Source: Gliomastix tumulicola (Eukaryota; Ascomycota; Sordariomycetes; Hypocreales; Bionectriaceae). From it: DNA of 64,000 nt. The notes under the pieces were generated by a model. It saw only the letters and a list, made by a program, of their open reading frames with translations. It had not been told where the DNA came from and did not search any database. The stretch is from contig BCHX01000009.1 in NCBI GenBank assembly GCA_001599755.1, positions 372,001 to 436,000 on the forward strand, given 5' to 3'. Positions 56,183 through 64,000 of this stretch are shown here, piece by piece (the first letter of the stretch is position 1; the number at the start of each line of letters is the position of its first letter). Both the position numbers and the translations under genes were made by a program.

Positions 56183-57846
56183 TCACCTTATCAGTTCGAA
56201 CTGAATCTCGACCCTGTGTCCCTTCGGACCAGCCAAGTAAGCATCTAAGAGCTCCATGCTACCTGCGTTGTGAATGGAGGACGAGAAGTTGGTATAGATA
56301 CTTCCAACAACATGCTTCATCGCTACACAATGAGTGTGTTAGCTCAGGTCCCGACTTGGCCTCGACTTAGTTGCTTCAGAGCACGTCCAGAGTGCGGGCA
56401 TCACTTACAAAACCAGGCAAAATTGCTTCCTATGCACATCCGCCCGCCGCTCCCAAACGCCCAGAACCATCTTCGCATCTGGCTCAGCTCCTCCTTGCTC
56501 GCGTTGATCCACCGGTCGGGATTCCACGTCTCAGGCTCGGGGAACACTTCAGGTGTCCGATGCAGCGAGTAGGCGTAGCACTGCACGGTCGTACCGGCCG
56601 GGATGTTCTCATGGCCACCCAGGCTGCAGGGTCGGGGTACCCGCCGGGGCTGTCCGCCGGGGACCGAGGGGTACAGCCGCAGCGTTTCCATGATGACGGC
56701 TTCCAAGTACGGCAGATTATCGACGTCCTTGGGCGCTGGCAGGTCAAGCTCGCCGTCGGGGCCGGGGTTCTGAGGGAAGCGCAGAGGAGGGTCGAGGGTC
56801 AGAAGCTCCTCTCGAAGTTTGGCCTGGACCTCTGGTCGCCTCGACATCTCGTAGTAGAGATATCCGAGGGTGTTGCCGCTCGTCTCGTGTGCGGCCGAGT
56901 TGTGAGCAAACATATCGCTCGCTATGTCGAGACGAGCCGGATAGTCGCTGCCTTTGCCGTCTGCGAGGTCCGGTGAATCGAAGCCGGCCATGGCCTTAGC
57001 CTGGTGAGAGAACACAACGGGCTTGTCATCCTCAGACAAGTCTTCCCCCGATGCGAGCAGCTTGTACGCGCCATCACACTTGGCCAAATTCCACCTCTCA
57101 ATATCGTGGAAGCCAGAGTCGACTTTTGGTGGGATCGCACGAATGGACTTGAGCAGCCGGTTGACGGTAGGGAACTCGTACTGCCAGAAGGTGTACGGAG
57201 CCGCGGCGAAGAATCCGTCGAGATACAATCGTCTCTCCCCTTGGTCCTCGACGAGGTTGCTCCCGAGGCGCCGGCCAAACTGCCACTGGATGAACGAATC
57301 CATGGAGTAGGCGTAGCTGAGATCAAGCATCTCTAATGGCTTCCCATTGGTTGCTGCGGCGTGAACAATAGGCAGCAGCCGTCCGAAGAGAACATCGCGG
57401 ATCGAGCCCCGGGCCGTCTGCGAGCTGAGGATGTAGGACTTGGAGAACGTATTGGAGATGAGTCGCTTGCGTGTTGAGTGTGTCGAGTTATCCTCAAAGG
57501 TGAAGATGTTGTGCGTGTCGTAGTTCATAAAGCCTCTTGTATAGAACTCGGTTTTGGGAAATCCGCCGAGGTAGATGGGCTTGAGGCCATCGTCAAAGGA
57601 GTTCAAGCTGAGGATATCCGGGGCCAGTCGCAATGCCTTGCCTTTTGCCATGTGACCGCGGTAGACAAGCACATTCTCTTTGTGAAAGAGGCGAACGTAC
57701 CATAACCAGGCCTTGCAGAAGTGGCAGGACCAGTGCGGAGCTGGGATCCTGGACAACGGCGATAGGAAGCATTGGTAGATGATGTTGTAGAGGCCAATCG
57801 CCAGGAGAGCGGCACCAGCGGCCAGGATGAGGTGAGACGCGATCAT
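56183..57846 (-). CDS. Cytochrome P450 monooxygenase
   Basis: Two exons (57846-56409, 56322-56183) give 525 aa. An N-terminal membrane anchor (HLILAAGAALLAIGLYNIIY) precedes a Pro-rich hinge. The I-helix is HNSAAHETSGN, the ExxR motif is METLRLYP, and the heme-binding loop is FGSGGRMCIG, with the axial Cys. Exon 2 restores the usual C-terminus (WFSMKHVVGSIYTNF to QFELIR), so the intron is well supported. It sits in the endoplasmic reticulum and hydroxylates a small molecule with NADPH-P450 reductase. The gene neighbourhood suggests a role with the oxidases and dehydrogenases. The substrate is unknown. Confidence 0.94.
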
Positions 57847-58471
57847 ACCTGCAACCAGAGTGGTAGGAAAATAGACACTTCGTTCTTCTGGGGCGTGTCA
57901 CAGATGAACTGGAACGTCACAAGAGCATTGATTAATAAATAATTTCTTCCTTCTGGCCACAGGTGCGGCGTGGAGACGTAGGTCACCAACAACCTCCTCT
58001 GTTTCAAAACTTCAAAGATGTCACCAAACTCGTGGAGAGAACGATGGGCTTGGTGGTCTTGCCCGGCCTGCCATAAACCCGAGGCAACTGTTCGCCAGAT
58101 GACTCTTAAAGCCAAGGGACATTCCCTTCTGGGAGATAAGCCGGTCCCTGGCAACTGAGGCCTGATGATTGTGGGATTAGCTTCTCGGTAATACGCGATG
58201 GTGGGCGCTAATCTGGGGACCACTCGACTCGCGATCTGACTGAATCAGGAAAGGGGACACCCAACGCTAGAATGTGCGCCAGCGAGGGTGGTGGGGATGA
58301 TAAGCGGTGATGAACCGAGAGTTTGTGATTAATTAGCTGGGAGCTTGAACGTAGGCCTGACTAGTGTTGAATATCTTGTCTTGGTGGACTGTTCACAGGC
58401 TGGAAGCTCCTACGACGCTTCTTGAAGGCTACGCGGAATTCATGATATTGCGTTCGGCCACCTCATCCGCC
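57847..58471. promoter_or_regulatory. Divergent promoter between P450 and NmrA genes
   Basis: 625 nt between the two divergent start codons. Both genes could be co-regulated. No TATA box was clear. Confidence 0.4.
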
Positions 58472-59727
58472 ATGGCTACCGAGAAGAAGATTATTGCTGT
58501 TGTGGGTGGCACAGGTGCGCTTCTATCACTCTATCCCACAGCTCGACATTACTGCTGGCCAAGCTCGATTTAACCGACTCGATTTGATAGGCAATCTGGG
58601 ACGCTCTGTGGCCTTGTCCCTGCATGACAACCCGGAATTTCATGTTCGGGTCACGTCCCGTGATCCGTCGACCACGAAAGCAACGGAGTTAGTTAGACGT
58701 GGGATTGAGGTCGTGAAGGCCGATTCATGGAACTCTGAGGAGCTGGAGACGGCATTCAAGGGCTGCTGGGGTCTGTTTCTGAACATTGATTCCGATGCGC
58801 CTGTAAGTGAATGCGCAGCTCGGTGTGAGAGAGAGGCACTAGATTGACCAGTTCCAGAACTTCAAGCAGCAGATTAGGCCGAGCGAGTTCGAAATGGGCC
58901 GCGGCATTCTCGATGCAGCGGTAAAAGCAGGCATCAAGCATGTTGTATATGCCTCGCTGCCAGCCGCCACCAAGCTCACTCAGGGCAGGGTGTCTTTGAC
59001 AGCTTTCGATGGTAAGACGAATTCACATTTTAGTCAACGACACCTGTATTCACTATACTAATGATATGCGCACAGATAAGGCAGCAACCTCCGAGTATGC
59101 TCTTGAGCCGGGGCGCTTCGACACTGCTACGATTGTCAGCGCTGGCTGGCTCCTAGAAAATTCGTTTGACCCCAAGTATACCGCCTCGTTCGGTGGCTTT
59201 GCCATGATCCAGGATGAAGAAGGTTACCTCACCTGGAAAACGCCTCCCATGGGCAATGACCCCGAGATGGTGCCTTTTCTTGCTGCTGCAGATGATTACG
59301 GGGACTTCGTACACGGAGTCTTTCTGGATCCTGCGAAATGGAACAGGCAATACATTCATGGTGTCTCGGAGTCGTTGAGCTTTTCGGATATGACGGCAGC
59401 CTTCCAACGCGGTAAGTGAATCTCTCCCAATAAGAAAGTCTAGGTTGCACAGCCTGTTAACATTGATCCCTGTTAGTCACCGGACTGCCTGCTCGTTACC
59501 AAAAAGTCGAAGGAGCTGGTGAGCTCAAGGCGAAGGATCAGTTCAAGACCAAGGAGGTCAACGGGCTGTTTGATCTCATGCATGCCATTGAGGGCAGATT
59601 TTTCAACGGTGAAGTAACGGATCCCGAGCCGGCCATCCAGCTCAAAAGAGCTGCTGCTCAGGCAAGGGGCCAAAAGTCCAGCAGCGCCCCTATGACCGCT
59701 GAGGAATTCTTCAAAAAGTACACTTAA
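58472..59727 (+). CDS. NmrA-like family NAD(P)-binding protein
   Basis: Five exons (58472-58514, 58591-58802, 58852-59011, 59076-59411, 59477-59727) give 333 aa. The Rossmann motif IIAVVGGTGNLGRSV is assembled across the first intron. VRVTSRDPSTTKATEL, ADSWNSEELETAFKGC and IKHVVYASLP are conserved NmrA landmarks. The family derives from short-chain dehydrogenases but often acts as a redox-sensing regulator, as NmrA does with AreA in nitrogen control. In a nitrogen-compound cluster a regulatory role is plausible; an enzymatic isoflavone-reductase-like role is the alternative. The second ATG at 58472 (CCATGG context) is preferred over 58442. Confidence 0.9.
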
Positions 59728-59890
59728 GTTATTCAGTCGTATAGTATATGCCACTTGATTAGCAAACACAGTACGAGTTCTTTTTGGTATGCTAGTCCAT
59801 TGCTACGTGAAGGCGACCGACCGCAACGGAAAATTGGCTTTGAAGCTACATATGAGGCGTATCATCTAACACCCTGGCGGTGGTGGCGTA

Positions 59891-61086
59891 TTAGATCTTC
59901 GCTGGCAGTGTCTTCGTATCTGACACAATGTCCTGAACAACCCGAGAGACCTCCCAGGCCAAGCCAAAACTATACGTGTAACCTCCCGCATGCTGGCCAT
60001 AAGCATGGATCACCTGCTGATCTCCGACGCGTTCCGCTTCAACTCTCACACCCCCATCCGCCAGTGCGCGAGCTGGGTACCAGCCGGTGTGGTCTCTTAG
60101 GAACCCACTCTTGAGGGGGTCATTGGATGGAAAGATATCGGGATTGTTTTCGTGCAAACGGTCGAAGAGCTGTGTGGTACAGGTACGGCATCAGCGGTCT
60201 GCCATGACAGTCTCAACTGGGGAAGGGCCATGCAGAAATCGACTTACCATCTGTCTTCCTCCGCTGTAAGCCTCGGTATCATCGCTTCCACTCTCAATAA
60301 TTCCGCCGACATACACCTCTCCGTCTAGATGTGCGAAGGCCGTCGAATAGTAGCCGTCTCCACGGCGAACAAAGCCCTGACGATAAGTCGGATGCTTGAT
60401 GAAGCACGACTGCAGCCGAAGCGACTTGAGCCCAGAGTCCTGGACATCGAGAAGTGTTGCAGATCCCATGCCGGATGCATTGATGAGGATGTCATGGCCC
60501 AGCCCCTTCAACTCTGCAAGGGATCCCACAGACACCCTCTTGAAGCTTACTCCTCTCTCTTCCAGCCTCGCCCTCAGCCATGGCAGGAATACTGATGGCG
60601 TGATCACGACAGTCTCGAAAGTCATACCGTATTTGGCTTCTTTGGGGATCTCGGTCTTGTCCAGGAACCGGAAGTTGGGGACCTTGTGCTGATACCAGAC
60701 CTGAGCAGGGGTGCCAGTGCCCATTACTTCACGGATAGTAAGCTTCCTGGCACTAGACTCAGGATGCCGTTCAGCCAGCTCCCTCAAGCCGACCAGGGCT
60801 TCGAGCATCATCTTCTGCTCGCGCGCGTTGCAAAGATGCGAATGGGTACCGAGCCAGATGGCAGCGGCCCAGGGACTGGCCCAATCTTTGCTCTTCATGT
60901 CGGCCTCATCGCCAGGGAGGTGCTTGCCAACGATGGTGATCTCGCAGTCCTTCGGTAGCTGACTCGCGATGGTCATTCCGGTGACACTGCAGAGCACAAT
61001 GTTAGGACTTCTGCTTGACGGAGAGACAAGGACACATGGCGGTTGGTCAATGCATACCCGGCTCCGAGGATAGTGATTTTCGTCAT
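59891..61086 (-). CDS. D-amino-acid oxidase-like flavoenzyme
   Basis: Three exons (61086-61058, 60986-60248, 60169-59891) give 348 aa. The FAD motif ITILGAGVTGMTIA is split by the first intron, and exon 1 encodes only nine residues plus two bases. HLPGDEADMKSKDWASPWAAA and the C-terminal GQHAGGYTYSFGLAWEVS are hallmarks of D-amino-acid or D-aspartate oxidases. It oxidises D-amino acids to 2-oxo acids, ammonia and H2O2. There is no clear Ser-Lys-Leu-type peroxisomal ending: it ends LPAKI, so location is uncertain. It is part of the amine/amino-acid cluster. Confidence 0.92.
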
Positions 61087-61877
61087 GGCTTTCTCGTCTC
61101 AGAAAACAGCAATTGGATTTGGCGGGCTGAGAAATAAAAGCCGAATTACTCGGTCCCTGTATTGAAGTTGTATCGTCGTATTTCGAAGGTGACGGGAAGG
61201 AGACGAGCCACCACGAACTGAAAATATATCGTTGGGTAATTCGGCAGTTCGTAAACCTGACGACTTGTTCAGGCGATGCTTATCACCGTGGCTGTATGGG
61301 ACCAAAAGGAGGGCCAGGGTACCCTCGGCTAGGTATAGATGGGTACTTTCTCAACTGGGTGGTTTTGCGAGGGGACCCGACCTGCCCGGTCACCGGACCA
61401 TGTGAGGACACCGACCTATCAGAATGCTAGTAACTGGGAGGGCGCGGTGCCGGCTTAGCGCGATACGAGCAGGTTCCCAGCAAGAGAGCTCACCCTAGCC
61501 GAATCATGTCAAACCTACTAGTGCTGGTGCGTCCACTTCGGAGCCAACTGAATCACGGTCTGGGGTAAAGGCTTTGACTATGATAAGGGATGTTCATTAG
61601 CCCGGCGTTATCTCTCGCCCGCCGCTTTACCCGATCAATGTGCTACTACGACGCTATGGGGGAATAACGGTTACGCATCAAGACCCTCGTGAGCTCAGAG
61701 ACTCGAGGACAGAGAGAAGCTATACAGTATATATATAGCACCGCGAGGAACGCAACCGCGCTTGACTATTCGCATCTTATTCCTAGGCTCACTCTCTACC
61801 CCAGCCATACTCGATTATTTCGTTGCTACGATCCTCAAAACAGCTACCGATCTTCTGTCGGTGCATTCCCTCCCACA
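61087..61877. promoter_or_regulatory. Divergent promoter between D-amino-acid oxidase and permease
   Basis: About 0.8 kb of divergent upstream region. It includes a TATATATATAG element at 61728-61738. Sequence between 61689 and 61877 is open in the permease frame but contains the TATA element, so it is treated as leader. Confidence 0.5.
61728..61738 (+). promoter_or_regulatory. TATA box of the permease gene
   Basis: GTATATATATA lies about 145 nt before the ATG at 61878. Confidence 0.5.
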
Positions 61878-63389
61878 ATGAGTGAGACAGGCAAACCTGA
61901 CCTCAAGACTACGGTCTCGGGGCAGCTTCCATCTCTCAATGACACCGGGACCATGGTTGAAGCCTCCAGCGAGCAGAATCTACGACCCTTCACTTGGTTC
62001 TCAGCAGCATGCATTGGAGCTACGACTACAAACTCAGCAATTGGTGTCATGCTCACTGCTGGAATATGGCTCCCATATTCCGGGACTGCTGGCATGATTT
62101 ACGGATACATCTTCATGACCATCGCTGGCCTTGCGACCGCCATCACCCTCGCAGAACTGTCCTCCGCCATCCCGGAAGCCGGAGGGCAGTACGTCTGGGT
62201 TGCTGCGCTGGCCCCGGAGCGTCACCACCGCCTTCTCGCATACATCACGGCTGTCATGAGCTGGGCGGGCGCCGCCTGCACCGGCGCGTCCGCTTGCCTT
62301 GCTGGAGTTGAGCTCATCTTCGACCTAGTTCTGCTGCTGAAGCCCGAGTTCCAGTATGAAAGATGGATGGGGTTCTTGGGCTATCAAGGGATCAATCTCC
62401 TCATCCTGATCCCCAGTTGCTTTGAGCGTGGTCTACCTCCCACAGTCAAAATCATCCTGACTTTCACAGGATTGCTGCTCCTCGCACTCTTTGTGGGGCT
62501 TTTCGCTGCATCGGAGCATCGTGTCTCTGCCAAAGACCTCTTCACAGGCCACACGAACTCGTCTGGCTGGCCCAGCGGTGTTGCTTTTATCATTGGCCTG
62601 AATAGCCCCAACTGGTGTTTCTCTTGCCTCGATGCCATTGTGCACATCGCCGACGAAATCCCGAATCCGCGAGAGAACATCCCAAAAGCCCTGATGTGGA
62701 CGATCATCATCGGGTTCCCGACGGGGATACTGACGATCTTCGCCCTCTTCGCCAACGCGTACGATCTGTCAAAGATGAACTCGACTCTGACCATCGTATA
62801 CTACGTCTTCAATGAGAGTAGGGCGGCTGCCATAGCCTTCCAGTTGGCTCTCTTTATCTCGGCTGTGGCTGCGCTTTGGGGCATCAACATCTGGCAATCG
62901 CGCCTCGCTTGGAAGATTGGCGTCAACAAGGGATTTCCCTTCTCCAGACATCTCAGCAAAGTCGTCGGGTCACCCTTCCACACTCCCCTCTGGGCTCTCG
63001 TGTTCTCGGGATCGTTCGTTGCCTTGCTGGGATTCGTCTACTTGGCATCATCAACGGCCTTCAGCTCGTTGATCGGCGCCGGTATTCTGTTCCAGTATGG
63101 CAGCTACATGCTGCCCATCGTTTGTTTGCTCCGCCATGGGCGCCGCAACTTTGCCCACGGGCCGTTCTGGTACCCGGTGCTGGGTCACATTTCTAGCTAC
63201 CTTGTCTTGGCTTGGGCTACTGTCGCTATCGTCTTTTACTGCTTACCTTTCGGCCTTCCCGTGGCTGCCAGCGATATGAACTATATTTCTGTGGTCATAG
63301 GTATCCTCGCCATCACTACTATGGGGTTTTGGTTCACCTTCGCCAGAAAAACATTCGAGGTTGATAGGTTGGAGATCAATTCCCACTAA
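61878..63389 (+). CDS. APC-superfamily permease (GABA/choline type)
   Basis: This is a single exon of 503 aa. The first ATG that follows the TATA box gives a short hydrophilic N-terminus. About 12 transmembrane segments are evident (for example GMIYGYIFMTIAGLATAITL, ILTFTGLLLLALFVGLFAA). ELSSAIPEAGGQYVWVA is a hallmark of the AAT/ACT family, which includes fungal UGA4 (GABA) and HNM1 (choline) proteins. DAIVHIADEIPNPRENIPKA is the conserved cytosolic loop. It is a plasma-membrane importer of a charged amine or amino acid. It is presumably the uptake step for the cluster. Confidence 0.93.
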   Translation: MSETGKPDLKTTVSGQLPSLNDTGTMVEASSEQNLRPFTWFSAACIGATTTNSAIGVMLTAGIWLPYSGTAGMIYGYIFMTIAGLATAITLAELSSAIPEAGGQYVWVAALAPERHHRLLAYITAVMSWAGAACTGASACLAGVELIFDLVLLLKPEFQYERWMGFLGYQGINLLILIPSCFERGLPPTVKIILTFTGLLLLALFVGLFAASEHRVSAKDLFTGHTNSSGWPSGVAFIIGLNSPNWCFSCLDAIVHIADEIPNPRENIPKALMWTIIIGFPTGILTIFALFANAYDLSKMNSTLTIVYYVFNESRAAAIAFQLALFISAVAALWGINIWQSRLAWKIGVNKGFPFSRHLSKVVGSPFHTPLWALVFSGSFVALLGFVYLASSTAFSSLIGAGILFQYGSYMLPIVCLLRHGRRNFAHGPFWYPVLGHISSYLVLAWATVAIVFYCLPFGLPVAASDMNYISVVIGILAITTMGFWFTFARKTFEVDRLEINSH

Positions 63390-63818
63390 TAACAGGCAAG
63401 GGTGAAATTTTATTGGATTTATATTCTCATATGTCGTGATTTTACGCAGGAGAAAAATGTAATGATTGTTCCCCTTGGGTTCGTCCTGTCTATCTTACTC
63501 TCTCTGAATTGGTGATCTTGCGTTCTCTCTTGACATTAATTTGTTTAAAATCTCTATGGTAACCATTTTTGCTAGCACACTCCCTGCAGATGCACGCGGA
63601 ATTACAGATGTAATACTTTAATTCTGTGCCTCAATGCAAGCCAGTGCTGGACTGGCCTGTTATATATAAAACATCGCAGATATATTGAATTGGGGGCACG
63701 GCCTATTCTTTGGAAGGAAGGAAGCATAAAATGAAAGAAGACTGCATCATAACAGAGTCCGTAAACCAGTAATCAAGGTATTCTGGCTTACAGGTCGCGC
63801 TGGCTATCAACCTGTTGG
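63390..63818. other. Convergent intergenic region
   Basis: 429 nt between the permease and the second aldehyde dehydrogenase. AT-rich 3' flanks; no gene seen. Confidence 0.6.
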
Positions 63819-63961
63819 CTACTCCAAGTTTACAAAGACTGCCTTCGTCTGTGTGTAGGCATCAATCCCGGCCTTGCCGCATTCCCTCCCGAAGCCTGAC
63901 TGTTTCACGCCGCCAAAGGGAACTCTGATGTCGGAGTCGTTGCTGCTGTTGCACCATACGG
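63819..63961 (-). CDS. Aldehyde dehydrogenase, C-terminal exon (truncated at window edge)
   Basis: Only the last exon lies in the window; an acceptor CAG at 63964-63962 precedes it, and the rest continues beyond 64000. It encodes about 46 residues: VWCNSSNDSDIRVPFGGVKQ, SGFGRECGKAGID and VFVNLE at the stop. The same motif order is found at the end of the aldehyde dehydrogenase at 51492, so this is a second family member in or beside the cluster. Substrate is unknown. Confidence 0.85.
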
Positions 63962-64000
63962 CTGATGACGGACGACGAAGATTAGCAAGTTTGTGGACAG

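Noticed and set aside
61689..61877. Upstream extension of the permease with a GTG start
   Set aside because: The extension overlaps a strong TATA element and lacks an ATG; the ATG at 61878 fits the family N-terminus.
1..64000. CRISPR arrays, tRNA or rRNA genes, insertion sequences, intact transposons
   Set aside because: No regularly spaced repeats, no cloverleaf-like segments with a convincing T-loop, and no transposase or reverse transcriptase motifs were seen by eye. A computed search could still find a short tRNA or degenerate transposon.

Overview
The window is nuclear DNA from a filamentous ascomycete, most likely a Sordariomycete. Its genes carry short introns (about 50-100 nt) with GTRNGY donors and CTAAC/CTRAY branch sites, and its protein families are typical of these fungi: Zn2Cys6 regulators, GH7, PL1, CYP450, NmrA and DUF6546. 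I saw no prokaryotic operons, CRISPR arrays, rRNA or tRNA genes. Exon joins were worked out by hand from splice signals and frame, and many were checked by summing exon lengths.

1-17 kb, plant-biomass region. It holds a secreted clan-A glycoside hydrolase (GH39-like), a Zn2Cys6 regulator, a GH7 cellulase, a cysteine-rich small secreted protein, an aldo/keto reductase, a bZIP factor and a PL1 pectate lyase. The secreted enzymes and interleaved regulators suggest a saprotrophic or plant-associated lifestyle.

17.8-30.4 kb, apparent immunity or cell-death island. A TPR-CHAT protease (993 aa, intron-free) is head-to-head with a caspase-like C14 protease that has an extra C-terminal beta-rich region. 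Next come a triple-AAA+ CbxX/CfqX ATPase of 1099 aa and a fungal transcription-factor-domain protein. The caspase-like gene and the factor-domain gene each have one in-frame stop codon, with clearly homologous or coding sequence continuing in the same frame beyond it. These could be nonsense mutations or stop codons corrected by RNA editing or readthrough.

30.7-51 kb, mixed metabolism. It holds a two-chromodomain protein, a secreted FAD oxidase, a Zn-alcohol dehydrogenase pseudogene with its centre deleted, a class-C beta-lactamase-like hydrolase convergent with an AtuA/DUF1446 protein, a membrane-anchored histidine phosphatase, an M14 carboxypeptidase, a D-2-hydroxyacid dehydrogenase, a polyol dehydrogenase and an F-box-like DUF6546 protein.

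51.5-64 kb, probable catabolic cluster for an amine or amino acid. It holds an aldehyde dehydrogenase, a DAO-type FAD oxidase, a cytochrome P450, an NmrA regulator, a D-amino-acid-oxidase-like enzyme, a GABA/choline-type permease and the 3' end of a second aldehyde dehydrogenase cut by the window edge. A plausible flow is uptake by the permease, oxidation by the flavoenzymes or P450 to an aldehyde, then oxidation to an acid by the dehydrogenases. The substrate cannot be read from sequence.
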